This document shows, piece after piece, positions 53,490-64,000 of a stretch of DNA of 64,000 nt (its first letter is position 1; each line of letters opens with the position of its first letter). The notes beneath the pieces are model-generated. The model worked only from the letters and a program-made list of their open reading frames with translations, was not told the DNA's origin and searched no databases. The position numbers and the translations under genes are program-made. The stretch lies in assembly GCA_905220665.1 (NCBI GenBank), contig CAJNAR010000186.1, positions 49,668-113,667 of the forward strand, in the 5' to 3' direction. This DNA comes from Albugo candida. Its lineage: Eukaryota > Oomycota > Peronosporomycetes > Albuginales > Albuginaceae.

Positions 53490-54560
53490 TTGGTATTTCG
53501 TTTCCTTCTACATCACTTTTATCAAACCTGTCGTTATCTTCTCACGGATAAAGTGATAGCGGATATCCACATGCTTCGTTCGTGCATGATATCCTGGATT
53601 TGTGGCAAGTGCGATAGCTCCTTGGTTATCTTCCCAGACAATTGCTGGATTCTTCTGTTCAAACCCCAGGTCGGAAAGCATTTCTCTTGCCCACAGTGCG
53701 TCCTGTTTACACATGCTCGTTGCCATGTACTCAACTTCTGAGGCACTCAAAGCCATTGTACGTTGGTACTTCGACTTGTGTGCAACTGGTCCCCCATTCA
53801 GTAGTGTTAATACACCACTCACCGACCTGCGGTCATCCAAGTTGTTTCCTTAATCTGCATCACAGTATGCAGACAATTGGTTTGGAGTCCTATTGAAGGT
53901 GTAGTGTATTCCGAATGTCGCCGTCGATTTTAAGTAACTTAACACTTTGATAGCTGCTTTCCAACGCTTTGATCCAGGGTTAAATGCAAAACGTCCAAGG
54001 TGACTCACAGCGAATGCCAGCATCCGGCCGTGTGCACGTTGCAACATACAGCAACCGCCCAATAAGTTGGCGATACGGTGTGCGATTCATGAGTTCTTTT
54101 TCTTGTTTCGTCGTCAGACTAACTTTGTTTGAAAGTCTAGTGCCTGAATCACATGTATTCTCTACAGTACGATTATGATTCTGTTTGAACATTTCTGCGG
54201 TCGTTTCCAAATATTTCTTCTGTGTTATAGACATGGCTAGCTTCTCTTGTTCGTAATTTATCTCCATGCCCAGGAGGTATTTTACTGGCCCAAGGTCTTT
54301 ACTCTGAAATCGTTGTGAAATTTGAATTTTCACTTTGCTCACGGTATCGCTTGATTTAGCTGCTACGATCAAATCATCCACGTAAAGACACAAGTAAATC
54401 CATCCGTCACGATCCTTCTTCTTGTAGACGCATCGATCAGCACCACATGCTTCAAATTTCAGTTTTATCAATGCACTGTGAATGGTTGAGTTCCACGCAT
54501 GTGCGGCTTGCTTTGGTCCATTTAAAGCACGGTTCAGCTTCACAACATATTATTTGCCAA
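53490..54560 (-). mobile_element. Ty1/copia retrotransposon fragment (RT and RNase H), broken
   Basis: On the minus strand the end of a copia pol is seen: LNRALNGPKQAAHAW, the catalytic LYVDDLIV, KDLGPVKYLLGMEI and RQLIGRLLYVATCTRPD, then after a frameshift LGRFAFNPGSKRW, an in-frame stop (TAA at 53850-53852), DDRRSVSGVLTLLNGGPV, SEVEYMA and KHVDIRYHFIRE. The 5' part of the element (gag, integrase) is absent. It is truncated at about 54560, right next to the inverted-repeat boundary. Confidence 0.9.
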
Positions 54561-54583
54561 CGTTGATTCCCTTTAAAAAGAGG

Positions 54584-56805
54584 TACAGCGCAGTGAGTCA
54601 TTAACTAATCATCAAAGACAATGCTGTATAGAAAGACTATCACACGTGATACAACGATAAACCCAAATCTGTGACGAGAAATAAAAAAAGGTATACGAGA
54701 ACGACTGAAGAAGCCGACTTTTGCTGCTACATCAGCGCATAGGCCAATCTTGAAAGAGTGATTGTATGTCCAATAAGGATGTCAGGAACAGGAGTTTTGA
54801 CCTACTTATGGGCTCAATTAACGTATTTTTGTATCGTCTTTTATGACTCATAGCATATAAATATCTTGCTTCTGTCTAGTTCTAATATTCAGTGATCCAG
54901 CGAGATGATACCATCATCGCCACAGCAGGAGATAGAGGTAGCAGGTATCACCCAACTTCACCCAACCGAATGCTCTGCACTAAAAGGAGACTGATTCAGA
55001 TATCATAAAGAAGGCTTCCAGAGAAAACTCGCGAGGCTGCGAAAGCGGATGAAGTTGAGAACATACTACTTCGTAAGATGATGTGAGTTCTCAACGAGTA
55101 GTATTTTATTTATGACGGTAAAATACCTTCTTAATATTTGTTTGACAACTTCAAGACTAAGCCATAAACGCAAGCTCGGAACAATTGTGCCACATATTTT
55201 GAGTAAGCCAAGCACAACACTACTTACGTAGCACGAATTTAGTAGCCCCTATCTTGTGCTCATTGCACTTCGCAATTCAACCTGCTAAAGCTCCTGTATA
55301 TGGGACTCATACTAGAGCGCTTCTAACTCTGATAAAAAACTAAATCTCCACCTGTCCGAGCTTTACGATTTCGAGTGGAAAAAAGCGAAATCGAAGCGTT
55401 GCTCGCATTTTACAAGAAAGTATATGTCTCATGATATGTTTGCAAGAAAGTAAAAGAAGCGATGTATTAACAATGAGAATGGTCAATACTGAGCGCCAGG
55501 ATTGCCCGGATTGCCAGGACTGCGATGGCACCGTTTTCGTTTACGACCATGAGATTTGGAACACTTCTCCCCTGGCTTGATCCAAGGCTTCTTGAGAGAT
55601 ACTTTAGGATAGCCGAATTCCGTAACAAATATTCCATTGTTCCACAAATTGACAAAGCTTTCCGCAAAGAATTCTCCTGCTTCTGGACCTCCTGGCAATG
55701 AATCCGGTGTTCTGCCACTACATGGTCCATCACTTCCTCCCGGGTCTTTAAGCCACGAACAAGCATAGATATCCTTGTATCCGGTGTCTTTAGTTGGAAG
55801 GCGACCAATACCAGCCTTCCTCACGTTGCACCATTCTATATGTGGTGACGGTCCAAGATTGTTCCGTGAAGTATCAACAATACACTTGATCTTTCGTCCT
55901 GCTGCTTTTTGATATCGTTCGCAATACTCATGCATCTCCTCTACAGATCGATGATTTGCCGTATTCAAAGCGATTCCTGTACACTTTTTGTCAGGATCGA
56001 CACGATTCACAATCTTTGCCACCGCTTGAGCGTCACTATCATTACTAAGTGTCCAGAATCCGATGTCGATGAAAACATTCGAGTAATCACTGACCGCATA
56101 TCGATAGCTAAAGCCAGATTCTTTTCATACTCGGCTTTTGCGCCACACTCGTCGACAGCAAGGAGGCCGATAGCGTCAGGTTCCAATATATAGATGACTT
56201 TTTTCTTGTCCACATTGCCATCCACCAAATTCTGAACGAATTCCTTGTAATCGTCAGAATTCTTATTGCCTCCAGAAGATGAAAACTTGTCTTTACAGTC
56301 CTTGTTCGGTAGTCCATATACAATAACCACTTTTTCATTGAATTTACTCCTGACGGGCTCCAATGATAAACATCGCAACGTTTCGTTCAAACCGTCGTAA
56401 GCAGAATCACAAACGTCCAAGTACACGTCTTTTGCGAGCTGAGGGATATCCTTTGCTCGATCCGTATACCATCGCGCCATCGGTATTCTGGCCGTAGCTT
56501 GCAATGCAGGCTTCAGCGATGGATATTTTATCATCGCACCCGCGTAAGCTTTTGGATAGATAGTTTCGAGGCACGACCCACTTTTTGCACTTCTTCCATA
56601 CTGAAAGAGGCTACTGATGAATAGAATAGTATGATGGACTTGCTTCATCAGATATCAATAAATGATTCCCTTCAACAGCATCGCTCAAGACTTCCTCGTC
56701 TATTCTGGCCACCTCTCTATTTATCATCAGCAATGAGTTGAGAGAATTTGAACACCTGGTAAATCACGCAATCGATTGTCATCGACGGGTGTGACAGTTG
56801 TCTAT
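54584..56805 (-). repeat. Right arm of the large inverted repeat carrying GH6
   Basis: This is the counterpart of the left arm in opposite orientation, starting at GTACAGCGCAGTGAGT and ending in sequence homologous to the left side up to about GACAACTGTC near 56805. Arm length is about 2.2 kb and arm separation about 3.45 kb. Confidence 0.92.
55483..56648 (-). pseudogene. GH6 cellulase copy B, frameshifted
   Basis: This is the mirror copy of the gene at 49070. One base is missing between 56095 and 56096: the left copy reads ATGCTGGTCAG where this one reads ATGCGGTCAG on the coding strand. The frame therefore shifts after about 185 residues (IDMRSVIT) and the rest reads in another frame. Both parts are otherwise open. 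About 18 residues differ from copy A across the gene. The EPDAIG-type signature is changed only at neighbouring positions (LEPDAIG kept). Low-level sequencing error cannot be excluded as the cause of the single break. Confidence 0.85.
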
Positions 56806-56869
56806 TTACCTACAAAATTGAGATGGAACACAATGAATGTAAAGGAGGGAACAGAATCACACGTAGTGA

Positions 56870-57200
56870 ATAGTGTTGTCAATGTCAGCACCTATGTAAA
56901 CGCTGACTTCATAGGTACTCATAGGTTTAAGCCACAGTAGCATGTTGACTCATTTCCCACGTAAGTAAGAATGTGTTGGCTACAGTTCCTCCACGTCCAC
57001 GTATTTACGGATAAGGATAAGGATAACCTTATAGTAATACTGTAGGGAGTCGTATCACACGCAGCGAGTATTTTGATCAATGTCAGAACCGTATATGATG
57101 CAACCCTGCTGTCTTATGTATTGTAGAAGCAACCATAGCATGTTTACTCATTCCGCACTTAAGCAAACAAAACAGGTAAGGGTAATCCCTAAGTAATACC
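56870..57200 (+). repeat. Diverged tandem duplication of about 185 bp
   Basis: The two halves share the order CACACG(T/C)AG, CAATGTCAG, AGCATGTT(G/T)ACTCATT, (C)AAG(T/C)AA and GGATAA/GGTAAGGGTAA. The first copy runs from about 56870, the second from about 57058. The function is unknown. Confidence 0.5.
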
Positions 57201-59348
57201 GTTCCATTCATTCAGTTTTGGTAGAGCAGTGCATCTAATTTATGAGACGGTACTCGGGTGAAACCATGCTGATAGACAAAATTGAGGTAGGACGAACAAT
57301 AGAGGTTCCTGCTCATCCACCATATGCCACTTGCATACTCAATACTGATAACTGTAATCGGAGCGGCAATAAGCATCACCATATGGCAACAAATACAAAG
57401 AAATTGGAGTTGTTGCAAGAGCACGCCACCACGGTATATGAGACACCGCTAATTCATAGAATATTTGCGATGTCGATGAATTATCAGTTTCGGGTGAAGA
57501 TCATGATGAACGGAACCAATGCAGTTACCTTTAACAAAATCTCGTGTACGATGCGAAGATAACAATATCACCAGCCGACACATGTATCAAAAGGCGGAAC
57601 GACGCATGGATCAGTTTATCCATGTGCACTACACGTGTTTTGCTGGCAACGTAACTTGATTTCAACTTGCATCAAAAAGCGATATCTTGTCAATTGCTTT
57701 GATAGGTGCAGTAATATTAATGAGAAGAGAAAACATTATAAAAGGTTCAACTTTTATTTTTGTATTAATATGATTCAAGAAATTACTTACACGCTCGAAC
57801 GTGTTACAGCAAAACATCCAAATCGCTTGAAGACCTTGCTTTTGCTTGTGTGATCATGATGCATGCTTTATTTGATGCTCGCAGACTTAGATGTGAGTTT
57901 TATGTTCATAAGTGGGAACTCATGGCAACAATAATCATAAAAAATAGAAGAGGATTATTCAGAAGCAAACTCGACGTTATTGTCGTAGTTTTGCCGACAG
58001 TCCGCTAGCGCTAGATGTGTGAAGCCTCAGTTTCATGGTTTGCCGATCATTCGAATAGACAAAGTGATCAAAAAGCTATATATAGAGTGAAAATCGCTTG
58101 CAAGAGTGTCAAAGAACCAGGTTCATTCGCGTTGTTCATATTTACACAACTTGTTTCGTTTGTACTTGTTGGTATGATCGTTGTACATTTCAATACTATG
58201 GCATCGACTTTTCGATTGGAAGAATACCTGAATTAACAATCATAACCAAGTCATTTCACTGAAAATAAGCGAAATGCATTGGCTTTAAAACCTCGTAATG
58301 GTGGCATATCTTACGTATAATCATGAGGACCAATGCACACTTATGATGCAATGACCACAATCACAAGTGGACCTATTTAAGTAGTTCAGCAAAATTGCTC
58401 AATCAAATCTACGACTACAAAGTTGATATCAGCTCAGTGTTTTGCCTATTCATCAAACACAAAGAACGGACCAGCTGAACTTCGACGCATCTGAATCCTG
58501 ATTCATGTACTTGGTGATAGTTGCAATGATATATACACATCGACCGTGGCTGATACACCATGGTTGGTAATGCACCCAGGATCGTGATTTTTTGAAGCAA
58601 ATTGCGTCTGTTCCTGTGTTTGCTCTACGATAAATAGATATACAAATCATGCTTTCCCCATAAAGAAATCATTCAAAGGATTATATCTTGGTATCGATCT
58701 TGGTAGATCCTTGCATGTCAACGGATGCTGCCGGACCAAATTCGTGCTACTTGCTACTTGCTACATGCTACTTGTTATCATGAAGTGTAAGGTTGCCAGT
58801 CCTAATTTATTGGGCCCTACTAGACAAATCCATACTTCTTATACAGTCTTTTTTGTAAATCATACGTTATCAAGGCAACTCAAATCCAAACTCGCTGTTG
58901 AAATTTTGACTGCTTTATGCTTTTAACATTCCCATATAGATGACGATCACTTGACGAATCTTTAGCGGAGAACTAAAGTGTAAAAATAATTTTCCTGGTA
59001 AACCAATTTAGTTGCTAATTTCAGTCGTATAACAGCTGCAATTGGGCCTTACAGTAAAGTAAGTAGCGACGAATATTGATCGAGATGAATTATATCATTC
59101 TAAACAGAGAACTAAACGCATAATTTTTCTCATTGCGAGTTTGCAAGCTTGATAGGCTAACATGATTGCGTGGTTTGAGTAATATGTTTCACAAATCTAT
59201 TTGCAAGTTTTGTATCTAAATTTATATCTAATAAGAGTATAAACATGAACGTTTGATGCTTTAAATAGGAATAAGAATGGGCAACACAACGGTGTAAATG
59301 TCGTGGCATCAGAAGAGACGGCTCATTTCCAAAAGCACAATTCAGTAC
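57201..59348. other. Intergenic region upstream of the third GH6 gene
   Basis: About 2.1 kb. A frame at 57242-57562 (106 residues from ATG) and one at 58015-58236 show no motif and are unsupported. The last 90 bp upstream of 59298 match the flank of the GH6 relic at 42885, so the promoter was copied with the gene. Confidence 0.4.
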
Positions 59349-60647
59349 ATGCAGCAAAGTATCATTTTTATCCTTTCTTTTTTATACTATGGAAATGGTA
59401 CGCAGGCCAAGTCATGCCTCAAATCCATGGTGCCACATTCGTACGAGGATGCGATGCAAACCTACCCAACACTACAGACGGCATTAGAAACTGTGGCAAA
59501 GCAACCCATAGCAAGGTGGTATACGGATAGAACGGATGACACAGAGAAACTTGCAAAAGAAGTGTACTTGAACGTATGCGACTCACTTTTCGCGAGCTTG
59601 GACGTAACGTTAGGTCTTTTATCCATTTCAGCTACAATTTCATCCTTCGATGCCAAAGTGGTCGTTGTGTATGGGTTACCCAATAAAGACTGTGAAGCCA
59701 AGTTTTCATCTTCTGGAAGCAATAAGAATGCTCATGATTATAAAGCCTTTATTCAAACTCTGCTAGATGCCAACGTGAATGGTGAGAGAGTCGTTTATTT
59801 ATTGGAACCGGATGCTGTCGGCTTACTTGCGGCAGAAGGATGCGGTACAAACCTCGAATATGAATCAAACTTGGCCGTGGCTATTGACTTGTTATCTTCG
59901 AGTGGGTCCGACATTTATCTCGATGTCGGCTACTGGAAACTAAGTAATGATGATGACGCTCGGGCGGTGGCAAAGATTGTGAACAGCGTTGATCGTCAAG
60001 GAAAGTGCAAGGGAATTGTGCTGAACACGGCAAATTATCGATCTGCTAGCGAGATGAACGATTGTTGCCGACGTTTTCAACGTGTGTCAGATAAGATGTA
60101 TACTTGTATCATTGACACTTCGCGGAACTATCTTCCACCGTCAAATGAGAACGAATGGTGCAACACCATAAACACTGGTATTGGACCCTTACCAACCACG
60201 AACACTGGTTACGACGCATTAGATGCATTTATCTGGGTGAAACCAGCAGGAGAGAGCGACGGAGAATGTACAGGAAGAACAAAGGATTCAATGCAAGGTG
60301 GACCAAGTGCAGGGAAATTTTTTGCTGAGAACTTTGTTCATCTGTGGAATAATGGAGTCTTTGTCGCCGAATACGATTATCCAAAAGTTTCATTTGCGTC
60401 ATCCTGGGCTCCGGTCGATTCAACTAAAAAGGTGTCCGCAACAAATCTCTCCACGCCATCTACATATAACTCACAAGCGACGAAATTGCGAGGCGAACAC
60501 ATCGCTTACATCCCTCTAAGAGCTTCTGTTCAGCTCACGAATATTTCCACTCATCCAAATTTGAGCGACAAGTCTGTGGTGACTAATCAAACTATGACAC
60601 GTCCAACCCAGCATAAAGCTGCAATCGATAAACGAAATAGCTGCTAA
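59349..60647 (+). CDS. Secreted GH6 family cellulase (third, diverged copy)
   Basis: The start at 59349 is preferred because it gives a proper signal peptide (MQQSIIFILSFLYYGNGTQA); an in-frame ATG at 59298 would add 17 polar residues in front. The product is 432 residues. Landmarks are ARWYTDR, VVVVYGLPNKDC, YLLEPDAVG, VGYWKLSNDDDARAVAK, and WVKPAGESDG, which keeps the Glu lost in the palindrome copies. The final 80 residues are a Ser/Thr/Asn-rich extension not found in the other copies. It is about 50-60% identical to copy A by eye. A nearby relic at 42885 derives from this lineage. Confidence 0.92.
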   Translation: MQQSIIFILSFLYYGNGTQAKSCLKSMVPHSYEDAMQTYPTLQTALETVAKQPIARWYTDRTDDTEKLAKEVYLNVCDSLFASLDVTLGLLSISATISSFDAKVVVVYGLPNKDCEAKFSSSGSNKNAHDYKAFIQTLLDANVNGERVVYLLEPDAVGLLAAEGCGTNLEYESNLAVAIDLLSSSGSDIYLDVGYWKLSNDDDARAVAKIVNSVDRQGKCKGIVLNTANYRSASEMNDCCRRFQRVSDKMYTCIIDTSRNYLPPSNENEWCNTINTGIGPLPTTNTGYDALDAFIWVKPAGESDGECTGRTKDSMQGGPSAGKFFAENFVHLWNNGVFVAEYDYPKVSFASSWAPVDSTKKVSATNLSTPSTYNSQATKLRGEHIAYIPLRASVQLTNISTHPNLSDKSVVTNQTMTRPTQHKAAIDKRNSC

Positions 60648-60765
60648 GAAACTCGTGTAGATACTGTTTACACCCAATAAAATATTTTCACTACCGATGT
60701 TATGGCTACATTCGAAAGAGGTTATATTACTAAAATTAATTTGACTGACCGTTTGGATGCCTAAG
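60648..60765. other. 3' flank of the third GH6 gene
   Basis: A short gap of 118 bp with an AATAAA hexamer at 60677-60682, 30 bp after the stop codon, a likely polyadenylation signal. LINE-derived sequence follows. Confidence 0.5.
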
Positions 60766-63700
60766 CTATCTTAATTGACAAATCTGCGTGCATTGACTGT
60801 AACACTGTCTCTGAAAGTACCGAACGTGCGTACTAAACTTGGTATGGATCACGCAAAGTGCTGCAACTGTCAGAGTTGCTGATCGGTGACCGAATTTCCG
60901 AGTGGTCCAGACAAAGTGCAGAATCACCGCTTGCAATGCAACAGCCATAAAAAATCGGATATAATTTGCTGATATTCTTTCCATGCCGGCCGTAATGCTG
61001 GCACAATTGCACATGCAATATGCGGTCAACGTGGTCGGAATAAGAATAACTGTTTTCAAGTAGGGAGTAACAACATCGATGATTGTGCAGTGTGATCGCA
61101 CTCGAGAAACAGATCTTGCTCGGATTTCACTGCACCACACAAAGGCTGCGTACACAAGATAATGTCGGATGACCATTCTCAAAAAACCAACAACAAGATC
61201 AAACTGGTAAAATCCTAAAGGCCAGACGAAACTGCCGAATTTCTAAAATCGGTAAGACTCGTTTTCGAAGATGCCGTGATGTAGCCGTAAATGTTCGAGC
61301 TCGTTCTGTATCTATTGCGTCCGAGCTCTCCCGTGATGAACAATGTGTTGACATCGGATGACTCTTGCTTGGTTCGGGAGGTTTATAGACTATTCGTGAG
61401 AATTGAATCGGTGGTATAGACGGGAAACGTTTCCTCTCCATGTTATGCACTCCCACATAAAACGGTCGTCCACATGATCTTGGTTGGATTCAAGTGATGG
61501 ACCAACCGTCGGGTGGATACGCTGTAGTATCTGAGTGACTTCATTGTAAAGTCGACTCAGCAACTCTTCTTCAGCCATGTCCGATGTGTTTACCTCTTCG
61601 TCGTTGTAATAGTTGGCGACGAAATTTTCCTTCGTTGGCCATGTGTCGCATTCTCGAAAAAAGTCTTGAAAACTTCGGATGTCGAAAAGTGTAGCAAACG
61701 CTTTTCGAAACTTCCGATGTGGTTCGTCCACCATGCCAAAATTGTACCAAACATTTTGCATACTAGGATTACATGTAGCAGCATCCCTATTCCATTTTTG
61801 GTCGCAGTGGAACCACATCGGTCGTTCGATTTAGTACTGACGGCATTATAAAACATTCAAAACGGAAATTGTAAATGCTTCATTTCATCTCATGCCACAT
61901 TTCAAATGCGTGTCTCAACCAGGATTTTGTGCTCTCCCATTGAAATATATTCCGATTTCGATGAGGTGCGGTGCTAAATGTATCCATCGTCTTGTGTGGT
62001 CCGAAGGGAGGTTAGATAAGTTGCAATAATTCTGTCGAAGCAGTTGTTCGATTTGCAGAAATTACTGGCGACGCATCGGATGCGAACTGCTTGAAGTATT
62101 TTGTGCGTTGTCGATTGAATCGTCCCACCAAAAAAGCAAGCTGTAGCCTTTTTGACGAAGATATAAAACACTTTATTGGTTAGGTGAACGTGCTTCGGAT
62201 CCTTTTTGGTTTTCCGACCAAATATGTCCACGCGCATAGTGTAACGCAACAGACGAGATAAGATAGTCGTCTGTAATCGACCACGGACACTTCGTGCTCG
62301 TTTAAACAACCATCGAAGGAGTTGCTGTCTGGCCGACAGGAATTCCGGAATGGTTGACCGAATTCTACGGACCCATTATGGTCAAATTGGGTATACGAGG
62401 ACACGGCATGGTCCAAATCAACAAGAGCAAGGATGGTTTTCTCTAGTTGAGCTTCGGTACAGATCCATCGCAATAGACTTAAACGAGTTCGAGTTGCGTC
62501 AAAATACTATTGGGCGATCAATAAAGCAATGTCGAATCGTCCGCAAAAAAATAAGAGTCATGCCATTGATCCAAATGCCGTGCTCTTCATGCTGGCGAAG
62601 TTAATTTTACAAAGGTTTGATCCCATCAGAAAAAGTAACGCTGAGAGAGGATCACATTGCTTCACTCCACGTCGTGGTTTATTGGACGGTGTAATATTGC
62701 CATTAATCATCAACTGTGCCTTCGTGTTGCTGTAAAGGAGACGGACCCAGTCGACAGAACTTCTTCCAACGCCCACTTTTTCAAAACGCGAAACATGTAC
62801 GTCCAGTTGACTCGATCATAAGCTTTCTAGAAGTCGAGAAAAGTCGCATACTCTTCCTCCCAACGATGAGTTACCAAGTCTTGGATGTCGGTGAGATGTC
62901 GAATATGGTGATGCATCGACTTTCCTTGCATAAATGTTTTCTAATCTTGATGGACTAATTTCGCCAAAAATTGCTGCAATCGATACCCCAACACTTTTGA
63001 AGTTACGTCAACGCAAAGCAGTGCGATCGGTCGATAGTTGCCACCTCGTGATCCTATTTGTACAACAAGGTGATTGCCGAGTGACGTTGTGTTCGAAGTA
63101 AGGTACCTCTCTTCAGCTGATATCCTAAGATGATCTTCAGACACTCGCCAATCGTTTCCAAAAAAGCTGATAAGTGCAGCTGGTAGTCCAACCATACCTG
63201 GAGAAGGAGTACCCCGCATGTGCTTGATCACTTCCACCATCTATATCGTAGTTAAGCGAGCTGAGAGACGGTCTTACTCTTCGGACGCGAATTCGAAGTT
63301 GTCCGCAACTGTTCGAGCACCATTTTCGCGTCCAATTCGATTGCTACGACAACTTGGAGATATTCAGAGTTTTAATGAACATTTCCAATATGAAATTGAG
63401 TTGGATTTGCAATATCTACTTTTTGTGCCAGATGATCTCCGACATGTCGTGGACGGAAATATTCAGAGGTTTTATATATCATATTTAATAGATCTTCCGA
63501 CATGTAGATGTAATCTAGTCGAGTCTTTCCAGATGAATAGTCTTTTGAGTATTTCGTCGGTCGGAGTTTGGATTCGCCAAGCGTCTACCACACCCAACTG
63601 TGAAAGCCATTCCAAAAACGCTAATCGATTTGATTCGTGTCGAATTTTTCCACTCGAAGCATCGATAGATGGATAGAGTGGTGTGTTGAAATCACCAAAT

Positions 63701-64000
63701 ACGATATGTGTTGCGCTCGATTAGGAAGTGTTGGAGAGCAACAACTCATAAAAAACACTCCTTCCTCGGCTTTAACCGGTTCATATACATTGTGAATATA
63801 CACCGGTGCATCGTGAATGAGAAGACGCAAAAACCAAATAACGATTTCGAATGCTTCGTTCGGTGAGTTCTTCGGCTGTTGTATAAGCGGGAAAGTCCGA
63901 AAAAAGTATTGTCATGACGCCGCCACTGCGGTTTTCAGTCGGATGGAGAAAAACACTGTTGTGGTCATTGACAAACATTTTGTGCTGCATTGTTGAGGAT
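60766..64000 (-). mobile_element. Decayed LINE (endonuclease and reverse transcriptase), truncated by the window end
   Basis: Read from the right edge leftward on the minus strand, the order is that of a non-LTR retrotransposon: endonuclease-like pieces (RSGGVMTILF near 63930, VYIHNVYEPVKAEEG near 63790), then RT pieces (KHMRGTPSPGMVGLPAAL, NYRPIALLCVDVTSKVLGYRLQQFL, RRGVKQCDPLSALLF), then less certain C-terminal pieces to about 60766. In the RT motif the usual Gly of GDPLS is Cys. Many stops and frame changes show it is inactive. Confidence 0.8.

Noticed and set aside
57242..58236. Open frames of 106 and 73 residues upstream of the third GH6 gene
   Set aside because: Both have an ATG, but the composition and motifs are uninformative and no homologue is recognised.
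1..64000. CRISPR arrays, rRNA genes, bacterial operons
   Set aside because: No spaced identical repeats of CRISPR type and no rRNA-like sequence were seen, and introns show a eukaryotic genome.

Overview
This looks like a nuclear fragment of an oomycete, most likely an Albugo-type white-rust pathogen. Genes are dense and broken by very short GT-AG introns (about 46-83 nt), often with a CTAAC/CTRAY-like branch point just before the AG. Conserved eukaryotic housekeeping genes sit next to clusters of secreted, lineage-specific proteins, GH6 cellulases and decayed LINE and copia elements. The strongest taxonomic clue is a secreted protein at 34115-36199 whose first cysteine module (CHNC, then G six residues later) fits both the CHxC and the CX2CX5G (CCG) effector motifs described in Albugo. 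No search could be run, so the genus is an inference.

Layout. 1-5703: a partial MRG15-type chromodomain protein, the pyruvate dehydrogenase E2 subunit and MCM7, all on the plus strand. 5870-15000: a birth-and-death cluster of five short secreted proteins on the minus strand (four with an open frame, one broken) sharing a leader and a promoter element. Copies of the MCM7 3' end and of the flanking DNA show that the cluster grew by segmental duplication. NAA30 (NatC acetyltransferase) lies inside it. 15298-33441: a PDZ protein, two SET/MYND-like paralogues facing each other with a PLAC8 gene between them, GRWD1, the NEDD8 E1 regulatory subunit, a UBL-PUB-UIM protein, a bZIP factor, PRP38 and a HAT/RGG-type RNA-binding-like protein. 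34115-43505: the CHxC/CCG protein, a LINE relic, a membrane-anchored M14 carboxypeptidase with a 15-nt microexon, and a GH6 relic. 43898-46903: a 1001-residue secreted glycine-rich protein. 47175 to about 47520: the 3' end of a small membrane protein.

48915-60647 is a GH6 cellulase region. Two GH6 copies lie in the arms of a large inverted repeat (arms about 2.2 kb, spacer about 3.4 kb filled with LINE ORF1 and copia fragments). One copy is intact and the other carries a one-base frameshift. A third, intact and more diverged GH6 gene follows at 59349. From about 60766 to the end the sequence is a decayed LINE on the minus strand.

The housekeeping genes cover transcription and chromatin (MRG15, SET proteins, bZIP), replication (MCM7), splicing (PRP38), ribosome assembly (GRWD1), protein modification (NAA30, neddylation, UBL-PUB) and mitochondrial metabolism (PDH E2). 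The secreted genes fit a plant-pathogen life style. The most notable signals are a TGACGTCA-like palindrome at a nearly fixed distance (about 190-220 bp) upstream of all five paralogous secreted-protein genes, and the graded identity of the GH6 palindrome.
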